Below, piece after piece: positions 50,897 to 61,837 of a DNA stretch of 64,000 bases. How positions within the stretch are numbered: position 1 is the stretch's first letter; every line of letters begins with the position of its first letter. This stretch comes from Microbaculum marinisediminis (GTDB taxonomy: Bacteria > Pseudomonadota > Alphaproteobacteria > Rhizobiales > Tepidamorphaceae). The position numbers were made by a program, and so were the translations under genes. The notes under the pieces are model-generated. The model had not been told where the DNA came from and ran no database searches. It worked only from the letters and a program-made list of their open reading frames with translations. The stretch lies in assembly GCF_025397915.1 (NCBI RefSeq), contig NZ_JALIDZ010000012.1, forward strand, positions 1-64,000. The letters run 5' to 3'.

Positions 50897-51068
50897 CACA
50901 AAAGGCCAAATGCCCAGGCGCACCTTCGAGAAGGTGACATCGGCCCAGGTCTCGGGAGGAAGCTGCTCTTATGCCGGCGCAGTTCGGCGCAGAGCCCTGT
51001 GGTTAGGTGGAGGCCGCCGGACCATAGCGAGAAGACTTTTAAGAGCAAGGCGAAAGCCTTGCTTTTTT
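50897..51068 (+). ncRNA. Candidate small RNA between proS and the DUF1467 gene
   Basis: The 427 nt between proS and the DUF1467 gene hold no credible ORF but have a promoter and a strong terminator on the plus strand. The RNA would contain a perfect stem-loop CACCTT-CGAG-AAGGTG (50921-50936), GGCC pairs around it and a GC-rich middle. It does not match SRP RNA (no GGAA tetraloop context), 6S, tmRNA or RNase P as I know them. From memory, Sinorhizobium meliloti has the small RNA Smr9C (alpha-r9 family) beside proS, so this may be its relative. That is by position, not by sequence comparison. Start is approximate. Confidence 0.6.
51044..51068 (+). terminator. Intrinsic terminator of the small RNA
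   Basis: AGCAAGGC (51044-51051), GAAA loop, GCCTTGCT (51056-51063) and a run of six T to 51068 form a textbook terminator. The T run overlaps the DUF1467 stop codon on the other strand. Confidence 0.9.
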
Positions 51069-51348
51069 ATTTCCAGTCCTTCGGCGTGAAATCCGGCAGC
51101 AACGGGATGTCGTCCAGCGTCAGCCCGCCATAGCCGATGACGGCATAGAGGATCGCGAAGAGCACGGCCGACACCAGCGTCGTGGCGATCAGCTTGCGTA
51201 CCAGAAGCGGCCGTTCGGGCGCGCTTTCCGTCGACCCCGGAACCACCTCGCCCGACTCCTCCTGGGAGCGCACGCCCCAGGGCAGCACCGCGAACAGGAC
51301 GATCCACCAGAGAACGAAATAGACTGCAATGGCGCTTGTGATCGGCAC
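51067..51348 (-). CDS. DUF1467 family membrane protein
   Basis: This 93-residue protein of unknown function has two membrane segments (about 5-25, IAVYFVLWWIVLFAVLPWGV, and about 53-75, LIATTLVSAVLFAILYAVIG) joined by an acidic Glu/Ser loop, and a short C-terminal tail ending PDFTPKDWK. This is the pattern of DUF1467, an alphaproteobacterial family commonly found next to the methylmalonyl-CoA epimerase gene as here (16 nt apart). The stop codon overlaps the T tract of the convergent small-RNA terminator. Confidence 0.85.
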   Translation of the reverse strand: MPITSAIAVYFVLWWIVLFAVLPWGVRSQEESGEVVPGSTESAPERPLLVRKLIATTLVSAVLFAILYAVIGYGGLTLDDIPLLPDFTPKDWK

Positions 51349-51364
51349 GGTCAGAACCCCCGGC

Positions 51365-51769
51365 TCAAGCCTGTTCCAACTCGACGAGCGTACCGCAGAA
51401 GTCTTTCGGGTGCAGGAAGAGCACCGGCTTTCCGTGTGCGCCTATCTTCGGTTCGCCGCTGCCGAGCACCCGCGCCCCGTCGGCGATCAGCTTGTCGCGG
51501 GCGGCGATGATGTCGTCGACCTCGTAGCAGATATGGTGGATGCCCCCGTCCGGATTGCGCTCCAGGAAACGCGCGATCGGCGAATTCTCGCCATAGGGCT
51601 CCAGCAGCTCGATCTTGGTATTGGGCAGGTTGATGAACACGGTGGTGACACCGTGATCCGGCTGCGGGACGGCCTGCGACACCTCGGCGCCCAGCGTGTC
51701 GCGATAGGTGGCCGTGGCGGCCGCGATATCGGGCACCGCGATGGCCACGTGGTTCAGACGTCCGAGCAT
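51365..51769 (-). CDS. mce: Methylmalonyl-CoA epimerase
   Basis: This enzyme racemises methylmalonyl-CoA so that the B12-dependent mutase can convert it to succinyl-CoA. The 134-residue VOC-fold product has LNHVAIAVPDIAAATATYRD with a metal histidine, IELLEPYGENSPIARFLERN and GGIHHICYEVDDI, with the closing glutamate near VLFLHPKDFCGTLVELEQ. The need for B12 in this pathway fits the corrinoid-related genes elsewhere in the window. It lies 42 nt after the RNase J gene. Confidence 0.9.
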   Translation of the reverse strand: MLGRLNHVAIAVPDIAAATATYRDTLGAEVSQAVPQPDHGVTTVFINLPNTKIELLEPYGENSPIARFLERNPDGGIHHICYEVDDIIAARDKLIADGARVLGSGEPKIGAHGKPVLFLHPKDFCGTLVELEQA

Positions 51770-51811
51770 GTTGTCCCCTTTACCAGGCGCGAGTACGAGC
51801 TTCGCCGCGGC

Positions 51812-53482
51812 TCATACCGCGACGACGAAGACATGACAAACGGGCTTTTTGCCCCAGCCCGCCATCACCGCGTTGCGTACGGCCCGGCGCAGCGAATCCT
51901 CCAGCGCATCGGGATCGCGCCGCCGCGCCCGCGGCATCCCCGCCATCACCTTCTCGACCGCGTCGTGAACGATCTCGAGAAACGGCTCGTTGTTGCCGTC
52001 ACGCTCTGGAACGCCGTCGAGTTCGACCTCCACATCGCCGACCAGGTCGCCCCGGGCGTCGACGGCGAGCGCCACGCCGACGAAGCCGACATAAGCGAGC
52101 TTGCGCCGCTCGCGGACGGAATCGCTGTCGGAGCGGACGATCAGCCGCCCGTCCTTGTAGAGCCGCCCCACCGGCACCTTGTCCACGATCTCGGCAGCCC
52201 CCGGACCAAGTCGCACCATGTCGCCATTGTAGGCGGTGACGACCTGCCCGACTTTCATCTCGCGGGCCAGCCGTGCGTGCGCGGCCAGATGCTGCGCCTC
52301 TCCGTGGACCGGAACGGCGATGTCGGGCCGCACCCAGGCATACATGTCGCGCAGCTCGTCCTGACGGGGATGCCCCGACGTATGAACGAGGGCGTCGCGG
52401 TCCGTGACTATCTCGATCCCTGCCCTGACCAGCGCATTGACGACCGTGCCGATCTCCCGCTCGTTTCCCGGGATGGTGCGGGCCGAATAGACGACGCGGT
52501 CGCCTGAGACCAGTTTCACGTTCGGGTGGCTGCCGGCCGCGATCCGCGTCAGCGCGGCGCGCGGCTCGCCCTGGCTGCCGGTGCACAACAGCACCACCTT
52601 GTCGCGCGGCAGCGAGTCGTACATCTCCTCGCCCAGAAACGCCGGCAATCCGTCGAGCAGGCCGTTTTCGCGGGCGACCGTGATCACGCGCTTCATCGCG
52701 CGCCCGACCACGACGACGCTGCGACCGGCCGCGGCGGCCGCCTCGCCGATCGATCGGATGCGTGCGACGTTGGAGGCGAACGCGGTGACCGCGACCCGAT
52801 TCGGCGCGGTCGCGATCACCTCGGCCAGCCCCTTGCCGACGTCTCCCTCCCCCGGCGACCGCCCGTCGCGCAGGACGTTGGTCGAATCGCAGATCATCGC
52901 CCGGCAGCCTTCGTGCCCGAGCGCGATGAAAGGCGCGGGATCGAACGGCGCGCCGACCACCGGATCCTTGTCGATCTTCCAGTCCGCGGTGTGCAGCACG
53001 GTGCCCGCCGGCGTCCGGATGACCACGGAGTTCGGCTCCGGGATGGAGTGCGTCACGGGTATCAGCTCGATGTCGAACGGACCGACCGAGAAACGCCCTC
53101 CGACCGGAACCGTCTCGATCGGAATATCCGGCGCGCCCGGCTCCTCCTGGATCTTCGCCGCCAGGAGACTGCCGGTGAACGGCGTCGCGTACACCTTCGC
53201 CCCGAGCCGCGGCCACAGGTCCGGCAGCGCCCCGAAATGGTCCTCATGGGCGTGCGTCAGCAGGATGCCGACGAGTTCGCCGTGCTCCGCCTCGATGAAC
53301 GAGATGTCGGGCAGGATGAGATCGATCCCCGGGAGGTGCTCCTCGGCGGCGAAGCTGACGCCGCAATCGACCATCAGCCAGGACCGCCGGCCCGGCGTGC
53401 CATAGCCGTAGAGGCCGAGGTTCATGCCGATTTCGCCGACACCGCCGAGCGGCAGGAACACGAGATCCGGTTGGCGCGCCAT
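51812..53482 (-). CDS. rnj: Ribonuclease J
   Basis: RNase J is a metallo-beta-lactamase/beta-CASP nuclease with endo- and 5'-exonuclease activity in RNA maturation and decay. The 556-residue product has LVFLPLGGVGEIGMNLGLYG, the zinc motif HAHEDH (77-82), the beta-CASP elements CTGSQGEPRAALTRIAAG and HTSGHPRQDELRDMYAWVRP, and the C-terminal domain. Alphaproteobacteria usually have one RNase J, placed as here behind birA (11 nt). Confidence 0.96.
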   Translation of the reverse strand: MARQPDLVFLPLGGVGEIGMNLGLYGYGTPGRRSWLMVDCGVSFAAEEHLPGIDLILPDISFIEAEHGELVGILLTHAHEDHFGALPDLWPRLGAKVYATPFTGSLLAAKIQEEPGAPDIPIETVPVGGRFSVGPFDIELIPVTHSIPEPNSVVIRTPAGTVLHTADWKIDKDPVVGAPFDPAPFIALGHEGCRAMICDSTNVLRDGRSPGEGDVGKGLAEVIATAPNRVAVTAFASNVARIRSIGEAAAAAGRSVVVVGRAMKRVITVARENGLLDGLPAFLGEEMYDSLPRDKVVLLCTGSQGEPRAALTRIAAGSHPNVKLVSGDRVVYSARTIPGNEREIGTVVNALVRAGIEIVTDRDALVHTSGHPRQDELRDMYAWVRPDIAVPVHGEAQHLAAHARLAREMKVGQVVTAYNGDMVRLGPGAAEIVDKVPVGRLYKDGRLIVRSDSDSVRERRKLAYVGFVGVALAVDARGDLVGDVEVELDGVPERDGNNEPFLEIVHDAVEKVMAGMPRARRRDPDALEDSLRRAVRNAVMAGWGKKPVCHVFVVAV

Positions 53483-53493
53483 GGTCGGCTCCT

Positions 53494-54282
53494 CTAGTCT
53501 GTCCTGGGCATCGACGCGGCATCGCCGAAGTGAACGTCACCCGCCGACACCAGAACCCGCTCGCCGGCGGCGGTCCGCACGACCAGCCGGCCGTCGGCAT
53601 CAAGCGTCTCGAATGTACCGCGAACCTCGCGCGGCCCCGATGTCACCGCGACCGGCCCGCCGACCCCCGACGCCCGTTCGAGCCAGGTCGACCGGATCGC
53701 GTCCATGCCCCGGCCGTCATCCCATTGTGCGCAACGCTCGACCCAGCAATCCGACAGCACGGCGAACAGGTCTTCCGCGGTAACGGTCGCGCCCAGATCG
53801 GCCAGGCACGTGGCCGGATACGGCACACCGTCCGGCGCGGAGACGACGTTGACGCCGATGCCGACGACGACCGCCGACGCATCGTCATTGCGCGATTCGC
53901 CTTCCAGCAGGATCCCGGAGAGCTTTGCTCCGCCGGCAAGCACGTCGTTGGGCCATTTCAGCGTGATCGACGCGTCTCCGATGGCCAAGCGCATCAGCGC
54001 ATCCGACACAGACAGCCCCGCCACGAAGCCGAGCGTCGCGGCGACATTGACCGGGACCGATGTCGTAAGAAGCAGGCTCGCGGCGAGATTGCCGGGTGGC
54101 CCCTGCCAGGCCCGGCCCCGGCGCCCGTGGCCGCTGGTCTGCGACGCCGTGACGAACCACATCGGCCCGCCCTCGCCGGTGCGAACGCACTTCAGGGCCT
54201 CGTCGTTGGTCGAGCCGACGGCATCGAAGGCTTCGAGGCGATAGCCGGCGCGCGCGGCGGCGGGCCCGAGCGCGAATCCCAT
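53494..54282 (-). CDS. birA: Biotin-[acetyl-CoA-carboxylase] ligase
   Basis: BirA attaches biotin to the acetyl-CoA carboxylase carrier protein and similar enzymes. The 262-residue product has the ligase core: FDAVGSTNDEALK, the biotinyl-AMP loop SGHGRRGRAWQGPPGNLAAS, KWPNDVLAGGAKLSGILLE and VVVGIGVNVV. There is no N-terminal helix-turn-helix, so it is unlikely to repress transcription itself. It lies 2 nt after nuoN, at the end of the nuo operon, as is common in alphaproteobacteria. Confidence 0.96.
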   Translation of the reverse strand: MGFALGPAAARAGYRLEAFDAVGSTNDEALKCVRTGEGGPMWFVTASQTSGHGRRGRAWQGPPGNLAASLLLTTSVPVNVAATLGFVAGLSVSDALMRLAIGDASITLKWPNDVLAGGAKLSGILLEGESRNDDASAVVVGIGVNVVSAPDGVPYPATCLADLGATVTAEDLFAVLSDCWVERCAQWDDGRGMDAIRSTWLERASGVGGPVAVTSGPREVRGTFETLDADGRLVVRTAAGERVLVSAGDVHFGDAASMPRTD

Positions 54283-54284
54283 GG

Positions 54285-55715
54285 TCAGAAGAGCGACTTC
54301 GCCGCCGTCCCCGCGGCCTCGACCAACGGCGCCGGATAGACGAAGTAGAGCAGCACGACCACGCCGCTGATGCCGAGCACGGCCTTCAGCTCGCCACCCA
54401 TGTGCTCGAACGGCGCCACGGGCTCGTCGAAATACATGATCTTGACGATGCGCAGGTAGTAGAAGGCGCCGATGACGCTGGTCAGCACGCCGATGACGGC
54501 AAGCGCGTAGAGTTCGGCCTCGATCGCGGCAAGGAACACGTAGAACTTGGCGAAGAAGCCGGCGAGCGGCGGAATGCCGGCGAGCGAGAAGAACAGCACC
54601 GCGAGGAAGAACGCCGCCGTTCCGCTGGTACGCGACAATCCGGCAAGATCGTCGATCGTCTCAACGGTCGTGTCGCCACGCCGCATGGAGAGGATGAAGG
54701 CGAAGGTGCCAAGCGTCATCGCCAGATAGATCGACATGTAGACGATGACGCCCTGCACGCCCGCCTCGCTGCCGGCGGCGAGCCCGACGAGCGCGTAGCC
54801 CATGTTGGCGATCGACGAGTAGGCCATCAGCCGCTTGATGTTGCGCTGACCGATCGCGGCGAACGCCCCGAGCGCCATCGACGCGATCGAGATGAAGACG
54901 ATGATCTGCTGCCAGTCGGTGGTGACCGTCGGGAAGGCTTCCACGACTACACGGATCAGCATGCCGATCGCCGCGATCTTCGGCGCCGAGGCAAAGAAGG
55001 CGGTGACCGGCGTCGGCGAGCCCTCGTAGACGTCAGGCGTCCACATATGGAACGGCACGGCCGAGATCTTGAAGGCAAGACCGGAGAGGAGGAAAACGAG
55101 CCCGAACACGACCCCGACCGAGGAGCCGCCGGAGGCCACTGCGTCCGCGATCCCCTCATAGGAGACCGTGCCGCAGAAGCCATAGATCAACGAGGCGCCG
55201 TAGAGCAGCATGCCGGACGCGAGCGCGCCGAGCACGAAATACTTCATGCCCGCTTCCGTCGAGCGCACCGAATCCCGCTGGATCGCCGCGAGCACGTAGG
55301 CGGCCAGGCTCTGCAGTTCGAGCCCCATGTAGAGCGAGATCAGGTCGGTCGCCGAGACCATGACGAACATGCCCGCCGTCGCGAGCACGATCAGCACAGG
55401 ATACTCGAACCGGGTCAGCCGGCCGAACCGCATGTAGTCGACCGACAGCAGGATCGCGACGGCCGAACCGATCGCAATCAGCGTCTTCATGAACTTCGCG
55501 AACGGATCGAGCTGGAAGCTGCCGCCGAAAATCGGCTCGGGATCGGCCGGGACCAGCCAGACCAGCACGCCGGCGGCGATCACCAGCGCCATCGACAGGC
55601 CCGCGGTTATGGAAACCGAGGCGCTGTCCTGGCGAAACGCGCCGAACATCAGCGCGGCCATGGCGCCGACGACCAGCAGGATCTCCGGAGCAATCGACAT
55701 GAGGTTCAGGGTCAT
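54285..55715 (-). CDS. nuoN: NADH-quinone oxidoreductase subunit N
   Basis: NuoN is an antiporter-like proton-pumping membrane subunit of complex I. The 476-residue product has about 14 membrane segments, the family core [22 protein letters not shown] with its lysine, [20 protein letters not shown] and [19 protein letters not shown]. It is the last nuo gene, 12 nt after nuoM, and birA follows within 2 nt. Confidence 0.97.
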   Translation of the reverse strand: MTLNLMSIAPEILLVVGAMAALMFGAFRQDSASVSITAGLSMALVIAAGVLVWLVPADPEPIFGGSFQLDPFAKFMKTLIAIGSAVAILLSVDYMRFGRLTRFEYPVLIVLATAGMFVMVSATDLISLYMGLELQSLAAYVLAAIQRDSVRSTEAGMKYFVLGALASGMLLYGASLIYGFCGTVSYEGIADAVASGGSSVGVVFGLVFLLSGLAFKISAVPFHMWTPDVYEGSPTPVTAFFASAPKIAAIGMLIRVVVEAFPTVTTDWQQIIVFISIASMALGAFAAIGQRNIKRLMAYSSIANMGYALVGLAAGSEAGVQGVIVYMSIYLAMTLGTFAFILSMRRGDTTVETIDDLAGLSRTSGTAAFFLAVLFFSLAGIPPLAGFFAKFYVFLAAIEAELYALAVIGVLTSVIGAFYYLRIVKIMYFDEPVAPFEHMGGELKAVLGISGVVVLLYFVYPAPLVEAAGTAAKSLF

Positions 55716-55727
55716 CGGATTACCTCG

Positions 55728-57239
55728 TCAATTGCCGATCGCGGCAAGCTGGGCGGCGTTCTGCAGGGCCGCTTGGTATTCGGTTACGAGATTTTCGACG
55801 GAGACAGCGGTCACGTCGAAGACCGGCATCGGATAGACGCCGAACAGGATCGTCAGGAAGACGAGCGGAGCCAGGATCACCACTTCGCGGGTGGTCAGGT
55901 CCTTGATGCCGCGCAGGTTCTCCTTCTCGATCGTGCCGAAGATCACCCGCCGGTAGAGCCACAGGGCATAAGCCGCAGACAGGATTATGCCGAAGGTGGC
56001 GAATACCGCGACCCAGGTGTTCACGGAGAACGCGGCCAGCAGCGACAGGAATTCCCCGACGAAACCGGACGTGCCCGGAAGCCCGACATTCGCCATGGTG
56101 AAGACCATGAACGCGGCGGCGTAGAGCGGCATCCGGTTGACCAGCCCGCCATAGGCGGCGATCTCGCGGGTGTGCAGGCGGTCGTAGACGACGCCGACGC
56201 ACAGGAACAGCGCGCCCGAAACGATGCCGTGCGAGAGCATCTGGAAGATGCCACCCTGGATTCCCTGGACGGTGCCGGTGAACACGCCCATGGTCACGAA
56301 GCCCATATGGGCGACCGACGAATAGGCGATCAGCTTCTTGATATCTGTCTGCACCAGCGCGACCAGCGAGGTGTAGATGATCGCCACCACCGACAGCGTG
56401 AACACGAACGGCGCGAACATGTCGGAAGCTTCCGGGAACATCGGAATCGAGAACCGCAGGAAGCCGTAGCCGCCCATCTTCAAGAGAATGCCGGCCAGGA
56501 TCACCGATCCCGCCGTCGGCGCCTCGACATGCGCGTCCGGCAGCCAGGTATGCACCGGCCACATCGGCATCTTGACGGCGAAGGAGGCGAAAAAGGCAAT
56601 CCAGAGCCATGTCTGCATGTTCGCCGGGAAATCGTGGGCGAGCAGCGTCGGTATGTCGGTCGTGCCGGCGTCCCAGTACATCGCCATGATGGCGAGCAGC
56701 ATCAGCAGCGAGCCTGCCAGCGTGTAGAGGAAGAACTTGAAGGCCGCGTAGACGCGCCGCTTGTGGCCCCAGATGCCGATGATCAGGAACATCGGGATCA
56801 GGCCGCCCTCGAAGAACAGGTAGAACAGCACGAGGTCGAGCGCGGTGAAGACGCCGATCATCAGCGTCTCGAGCACCAGGAACGCGATCATGTATTCCTT
56901 CACGCGCACGTCGATCGCGTACCAGCTCGCCAGGATGCAGGCCGGCATCAGGAAGGTCGTCAGGATCACGAACAGCATCGAGATGCCGTCGACGCCCATG
57001 TGATAGGAGATCGTCCCGCCCAGCCAGTCGCGCTTCTCGACGAACTGGAAGTCGGCCGTCGTGGGATCGAAGTAGATCCAGATCAGCAGCGACAGCAGGA
57101 AGGTGATCACCGTCGTCCACAACGCCACGAAACGGGCGTTGCGTACGGCGATCTCGTCGTCGCCGCGGATGGCGAAGATGAACAGCGCCCCGACAAGCGG
57201 CAGGAACGTGACGACGGAGAGGATCGGCCAACCGGTCAT
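55728..57239 (-). CDS. nuoM: NADH-quinone oxidoreductase subunit M
   Basis: NuoM is the second antiporter-like proton-pumping subunit of complex I. The 503-residue product shows [20 protein letters not shown], the lysine-bearing [38 protein letters not shown] and [19 protein letters not shown]. It is strongly hydrophobic throughout. It lies 1 nt after nuoL and 12 nt before nuoN. Confidence 0.97.
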   Translation of the reverse strand: MTGWPILSVVTFLPLVGALFIFAIRGDDEIAVRNARFVALWTTVITFLLSLLIWIYFDPTTADFQFVEKRDWLGGTISYHMGVDGISMLFVILTTFLMPACILASWYAIDVRVKEYMIAFLVLETLMIGVFTALDLVLFYLFFEGGLIPMFLIIGIWGHKRRVYAAFKFFLYTLAGSLLMLLAIMAMYWDAGTTDIPTLLAHDFPANMQTWLWIAFFASFAVKMPMWPVHTWLPDAHVEAPTAGSVILAGILLKMGGYGFLRFSIPMFPEASDMFAPFVFTLSVVAIIYTSLVALVQTDIKKLIAYSSVAHMGFVTMGVFTGTVQGIQGGIFQMLSHGIVSGALFLCVGVVYDRLHTREIAAYGGLVNRMPLYAAAFMVFTMANVGLPGTSGFVGEFLSLLAAFSVNTWVAVFATFGIILSAAYALWLYRRVIFGTIEKENLRGIKDLTTREVVILAPLVFLTILFGVYPMPVFDVTAVSVENLVTEYQAALQNAAQLAAIGN

Positions 57240-57240
57240 A

Positions 57241-59271
57241 TCAGTGCGCCCCTCCGGCGAACATGTACCAGGTGATGAGCGCGGTGACGCCGATCAGCAT
57301 GGCAAAGGCATAGTGGTAGAGATAGCCGGTCTGCAGCTGCACGACCCGGCGCGTCACGTCGATGACGCGCGCCGAGATACCGTCCGGACCGAAACCGTCG
57401 ATTAGCCAGCCGTCGCCCTTCTTCCAGAGGAAACGGCCGAGCCACTTCGCGGGCCGGACGAACAGGAAGTCGTAGATCTCGTCGAAGTACCACTTGTTGA
57501 GCAGGAACTTGTAGAGAAGGTCGAACTGCCGGGCGAGCGCCGGGGCGGCAGCCGGATTGCGGATATACATGTACCAGGCCACGACGAAACCGGTCACCAT
57601 CATCACCGTCGGCATCCACACGATGATGGCGGGAACCTCGTGCATGGCATGCAGGATGTGGTTCTCCTCGCCGAGGAAGATCGCCCCGCGCCAGAAGGCC
57701 TCATAGTCCGCACCGATGAAGAACGACTTGAACGCGAGGCCCGCGCCCAGGGCGCCGATCGCCAACACGAACAGCGGCACGAGCATGACCATCGGCGATT
57801 CGTGTACGTGCGCCTGCACTTCGGCCGAGGCCCGCGACTTGCCGTGGAAGGTCATGAAGATAAGCCGCCAGGAATAGAACGCGGTCAGCATTGCGGCGAA
57901 CAGCGTCAGGCCGAAGGCGTAGCCGGCCATCGGGTTCTCGCCCACGAAAGTCGCCTCGATGATCGCGTCCTTCGACACCCAACCGGCCGTCAGCGGGAAC
58001 CCGGTCAACGCCAGGGTGCCGATCACCATCATCCAGTAGGTCACCGGAATCTTGGTGCGCAGGCCGCCCATCTTGCGCATGTCCTGCTCATCCGACATCG
58101 CGTGGATCACCGCGCCGGACCCGAGGAACAGGAGCGCTTTGAAGAAGGCGTGGGTGAACAGGTGGAAGATGCCCGCCGAATAGGCGCCGACGCCGATCGC
58201 GGCGAACATGTAGCCGAGCTGCGAGCAGGTCGAATAGGCGATCACCCGCTTGATGTCGTTCTGGACGAGGCCGATCGTCGCCGCGAAGAACGCCGTCGTC
58301 GCGCCGATGAAGGTGACGACGGTCAGCGCCGTATAGGACAGCTCGAACAGCGGCGACAGGCGCGCGACCATGAATACGCCGGCGGTCACCATGGTGGCCG
58401 CATGGATCAGCGCGGAGACCGGCGTCGGGCCCTCCATCGCGTCCGGCAACCACGTGTGCAGCAGGAACTGCGCCGACTTGCCCATCGCGCCCATGAACAG
58501 CAGCAGGCAGACGATGGTCAGCGCATCGATGTCGCTGCCGAAGATGTACAGCGTCCGGCCGGTGGCGTCGGCGGCATTGGCGAACACGGCGTCGAAATTG
58601 ACCGAGCCGAACAGCACGAACACGCCGAAGATGCCGAGCGAGAAGCCGAAGTCGCCGACCCGGTTGACCACGAAAGCCTTGATCGCGGCGGCGTTTGCCG
58701 ACGGGCGCTGGTACCAGAAGCCGATCAGCAGGTACGAGGCCAGGCCGACCCCTTCCCAGCCGAAGAAGAGCTGCACGAAGTTGTCCGCCGTCACCAGCAT
58801 CAGCATGGCGAAGGTGAACAGCGACAGATAGGCGAAGAACCGCGGCCGGTTCGGATCGTGCGACATGTAGCCGATCGAATAGACGTGCACGAGCGCCGAC
58901 ACCGTGGTGACGACGACGAGCATCACCGCGGTCAGCGTATCGATGCGGAAGGCCCAGTCGACCGACAGCGAGCCCGACGCGATCCACGGCAGCACGGAGA
59001 CCTGAACGTCGCCGTCCTTGAGACCGACGTCGAAGAACGCGACCCACGATAGGATCGCGGCGATGATCAGGAAGCCGGTGGTGATCAGCTCGGCCGCGCG
59101 CGAACCCTGGGCCGCCGGGGCATGGCCGTGTCCGTCGCCGTTCGCCTCGTGGCCGCCGTTGTCGGCATGCATGTCGAGGCCGCTGGGATGCCGGTTGTGG
59201 GCCCCGACCAGAGAAATGATGCCGCCGAGAATGGCCCCGAGCAGCGGCAGAAAGACGATCGCCGAATACAT
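57241..59271 (-). CDS. nuoL: NADH-quinone oxidoreductase subunit L
   Basis: NuoL is the distal proton-pumping subunit of complex I, with the long lateral helix at its C-terminus. The 676-residue product has [56 protein letters not shown] and [20 protein letters not shown]. An added soluble stretch near residue 35-50 (rich in His, Gly and Asn) separates the first two membrane segments. It lies 8 nt after nuoK. Confidence 0.97.
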   Translation of the reverse strand: MYSAIVFLPLLGAILGGIISLVGAHNRHPSGLDMHADNGGHEANGDGHGHAPAAQGSRAAELITTGFLIIAAILSWVAFFDVGLKDGDVQVSVLPWIASGSLSVDWAFRIDTLTAVMLVVVTTVSALVHVYSIGYMSHDPNRPRFFAYLSLFTFAMLMLVTADNFVQLFFGWEGVGLASYLLIGFWYQRPSANAAAIKAFVVNRVGDFGFSLGIFGVFVLFGSVNFDAVFANAADATGRTLYIFGSDIDALTIVCLLLFMGAMGKSAQFLLHTWLPDAMEGPTPVSALIHAATMVTAGVFMVARLSPLFELSYTALTVVTFIGATTAFFAATIGLVQNDIKRVIAYSTCSQLGYMFAAIGVGAYSAGIFHLFTHAFFKALLFLGSGAVIHAMSDEQDMRKMGGLRTKIPVTYWMMVIGTLALTGFPLTAGWVSKDAIIEATFVGENPMAGYAFGLTLFAAMLTAFYSWRLIFMTFHGKSRASAEVQAHVHESPMVMLVPLFVLAIGALGAGLAFKSFFIGADYEAFWRGAIFLGEENHILHAMHEVPAIIVWMPTVMMVTGFVVAWYMYIRNPAAAPALARQFDLLYKFLLNKWYFDEIYDFLFVRPAKWLGRFLWKKGDGWLIDGFGPDGISARVIDVTRRVVQLQTGYLYHYAFAMLIGVTALITWYMFAGGAH

Positions 59272-59279
59272 TTGAGCGC

Positions 59280-59588
59280 TCAGCCCTTCATCATGTTGAC
59301 GTCCTCGACCTCGATCGAGCCGCGATTGCGGAAGAAAACCACCAGGATGGCGAGACCGATGGCCGCCTCGGCGGCCGCGACGGTCAGCACCAGCATTGCG
59401 AACACCTGCCCGACGATGTCGCCGAGATGGGTGGAGAAGGCCACCAGATTGATGTTGACGGCGAGCAGCATCAGCTCGATCGACATCAGGATGACGATGA
59501 CGTTCTTCCGGTTCAGGAAGATGCCGAAGATGCCGAGCGTGAACAGTATCGCGGCAACGGCGAGATAGTTGGAAAGGCCGATTGCCAT
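59280..59588 (-). CDS. nuoK: NADH-quinone oxidoreductase subunit K
   Basis: NuoK is a small membrane subunit of complex I forming part of the E-channel. The 102-residue product has three membrane segments and the conserved glutamates in [19 protein letters not shown] and [20 protein letters not shown]. Length and ends are normal. It lies 2 nt after nuoJ. Confidence 0.97.
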   Translation of the reverse strand: MAIGLSNYLAVAAILFTLGIFGIFLNRKNVIVILMSIELMLLAVNINLVAFSTHLGDIVGQVFAMLVLTVAAAEAAIGLAILVVFFRNRGSIEVEDVNMMKG

Positions 59589-59590
59589 GT

Positions 59591-60205
59591 TCAGATCCCC
59601 TTTCCGCTCTCGACCTTGCGAACCTCGATCGCGGTTTCCGGATTGCGCGCCACCTGGGCGGCGATCGACTGGCGCTTGACGTTCGGCTTGTGGCGCAGCG
59701 TCAGCACGATCGCGCCGATCATGGCGACGAGCAGGATCACGCCGGCCATCTGGAAGAAGAAGACGTAGCGCGTGTACAGCACCTCGCCGATCGCCTGGAT
59801 GTTGCTGACGGACGGGTCGGCCGGGATCGGCGCGGCGATATTGGCGGCGACGTTCGGCGATATCACCCAGCCGCCAAGGACGAGCAGCAGTTCAACGAGC
59901 AGGATGAAGCCGATCAGCGCGCCGACCGGCAGGTAGTTGAGGACGCCCTCGCGCAGCTGCACGAAATCCACGTCGAGCATCATCACGACGAACAGGAACA
60001 GCACCGCGACCGCGCCGACATAGACGACGATCAGGATCAGGGCGAGGAACTCTGCCCCCAGCAGGATGAACAGGCCGGCGGCGTTGAAGAACGCGAGGAT
60101 CAGAAACAGCACGGAATGGACCGGGTTTCGCGACGCGATCACCATCACCGCGGAGGCGATCATCACCGCGGAGAACAGATAGAAAAAGGCAGTCGCGACG
60201 ATCAT
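59591..60205 (-). CDS. nuoJ: NADH-quinone oxidoreductase subunit J
   Basis: NuoJ is a membrane subunit of complex I. The 204-residue product has five predicted membrane segments, with the conserved [20 protein letters not shown], the glutamate in [20 protein letters not shown] and [14 protein letters not shown]. The gap to nuoI upstream is 100 nt, the widest in this operon, and holds a short hairpin but no gene. Confidence 0.97.
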   Translation of the reverse strand: MIVATAFFYLFSAVMIASAVMVIASRNPVHSVLFLILAFFNAAGLFILLGAEFLALILIVVYVGAVAVLFLFVVMMLDVDFVQLREGVLNYLPVGALIGFILLVELLLVLGGWVISPNVAANIAAPIPADPSVSNIQAIGEVLYTRYVFFFQMAGVILLVAMIGAIVLTLRHKPNVKRQSIAAQVARNPETAIEVRKVESGKGI

Positions 60206-60305
60206 GGTCCGGCAGATCCCCCGGTGAGGCAGAGCGCCGGGAATCCGGCGGGCGCGGCCTCTATAGAACGGTTACGGATACGCGTCTACCAACCCTCGGA
60301 AGGGG

Positions 60306-60797
60306 TCAGCGGTAGGGCGCGTCGAGCTCGATACTCTTGGCGATCTCCCGCTCCCAGCGGTCCCCGTTCGCCAACAGTTTGTCCTTGTCGAAGTACAATT
60401 CCTCGCGTGTTTCCACAGCGAATTCGAAGTTCGGTCCCTCGACGATGGCGTCCACCGGACAGGCTTCCTGGCAGAAGCCGCAGTAGATGCACTTCACCAT
60501 ATCGATGTCGTACCGCGTGGTGCGGCGGGTCCCGTCGTTGCGCCGCGGCCCCGCCTCGATCGTGATCGCCTGGGCGGGACAGATCGCCTCGCACAGCTTG
60601 CAGGCGATGCAGCGCTCCTCGCCGTTGGGATAACGGCGCAACGCGTGCTCGCCCCTGAAGCGCGGCGAAATCGGCCCCTTCTCGAAGGGATAGTTCAGTG
60701 TCGCCTTCGGCTTGAAGAAGTACCGCATCGCCAGAAAGAAGGCGGATACGAACTCCTTCAGAAAAATCGAACGGGCGGCCTGATCCAGCATGGCCAT
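60306..60797 (-). CDS. nuoI: NADH-quinone oxidoreductase subunit I
   Basis: NuoI carries the two 4Fe-4S clusters (N6a, N6b) near the quinone arm of complex I. The 163-residue product has [12 protein letters not shown] (Cys 63, 66, 69, 73) and [12 protein letters not shown] (Cys 103, 106, 109, 113). I chose the ATG at 60797 with AGAGG 8 nt before it; an open frame continues upstream into nuoH sequence but is not coding there. An alternative ATG lies two codons later. Confidence 0.97.
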   Translation of the reverse strand: MAMLDQAARSIFLKEFVSAFFLAMRYFFKPKATLNYPFEKGPISPRFRGEHALRRYPNGEERCIACKLCEAICPAQAITIEAGPRRNDGTRRTTRYDIDMVKCIYCGFCQEACPVDAIVEGPNFEFAVETREELYFDKDKLLANGDRWEREIAKSIELDAPYR

Positions 60798-60814
60798 GTT
60801 GAAACCTCTTGGTT

Positions 60815-61837
60815 CTACGGCGCCCAGCCGGTGAATTGCAGGACTCCTGCCACGGCAGCGACCATGAACAGGGAGATAGGCAGAAAGACTTTCCAGCCAA
60901 GCCGCATCAGCTGGTCGTAGCGGTAGCGCGGCACGAACGCCTTGACCATGGCGAACATGAAGAACACCGCGCAGACCTTGAGGACGAACCAGACGACGCC
61001 TGGGATCCAGGTGAACGGCGCGACCTCGAACGGCGGCAGCCATCCGCCAAGGAACAGGATCGTCGTCAACGCGCACATCAGCACGATGGCGACGTATTCG
61101 CCGAGCATGAACAGCAGATACGGCGTGGAGGAATACTCCACCATGTAGCCCGCCACGAGCTCCGATTCGGCTTCGGCCAGATCAAAGGGCGGGCGGTTGG
61201 TCTCGGCCAGCGCCGAGATGAAGAAGATGACGAACATCGGCAGCAGCGGCAGCCAGAACCAGCCGAACAGCCCCCACGACCCACGCTGGGCCTCGACGAT
61301 GTCGGTGAGGTTCAGTGACCCGACGCACAGCAGCACCGTGACCAGCACGAACCCGATCGAGACCTCGTAGGAGACCATCTGCGCGGCGGCGCGCAACGCG
61401 CTCAGGAAGGGATACTTCGAGTTCGACGCCCAACCGCCCATGATGACGCCGTACACGCCGAGCGAGGAGATCGCGAAGATATAGAGGATGCCGAGATTGA
61501 TGTCGGCGATCACCCAGCCCGAATCAAGCGGGATCACCGCCCAGGCCGAAAGCGCCAGGATACAGGTGACCAGCGGGGCGAGCAGGAACACGCCCTTGTT
61601 GGCACCGTCCGGGATCACCGGCTCCTTCAACACGAACTTGAACAGGTCCGCGAAGGACTGGAAAAGACCGAAAGCGCCGACGACGTTGGGACCGCGCCGA
61701 AGCTGCACCGCGGCCCAGATCTTCCGGTCGGCGAGCAGCAGGTAGGCGATAACCACCAGCAGGCAGACCAGCAGCAGAAGACTCTGCGCGGCAATGATGA
61801 TCAGCGGCCAGAGCCAGGTCCAGAAAAACTCAGCCAT
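60815..61837 (-). CDS. nuoH: NADH-quinone oxidoreductase subunit H
   Basis: NuoH is the membrane subunit that forms most of the quinone-binding chamber of complex I. The 340-residue product has about eight membrane segments and the conserved [39 protein letters not shown] with its surface loop, and [21 protein letters not shown] chose the ATG at 61837 as the family start; it overlaps nuoG by 8 nt, so coupling is likely. Confidence 0.97.
   Translation of the reverse strand: MAEFFWTWLWPLIIIAAQSLLLLVCLLVVIAYLLLADRKIWAAVQLRRGPNVVGAFGLFQSFADLFKFVLKEPVIPDGANKGVFLLAPLVTCILALSAWAVIPLDSGWVIADINLGILYIFAISSLGVYGVIMGGWASNSKYPFLSALRAAAQMVSYEVSIGFVLVTVLLCVGSLNLTDIVEAQRGSWGLFGWFWLPLLPMFVIFFISALAETNRPPFDLAEAESELVAGYMVEYSSTPYLLFMLGEYVAIVLMCALTTILFLGGWLPPFEVAPFTWIPGVVWFVLKVCAVFFMFAMVKAFVPRYRYDQLMRLGWKVFLPISLFMVAAVAGVLQFTGWAP

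Noticed and set aside
50897-51068. Small RNA as SRP (4.5S) RNA, because of CAGGTCTCGGGAGGAAGC
   Set aside because: The SRP domain IV needs a GGAA-type tetraloop flanked by the conserved symmetric loop; the order and pairing here do not fit.
54402-57275. 957-codon open frame on the plus strand across nuoN and nuoM
   Set aside because: It is antisense to two well-supported membrane subunits; its Asp/Arg/His-rich composition is the complement of hydrophobic codons in GC-rich DNA.
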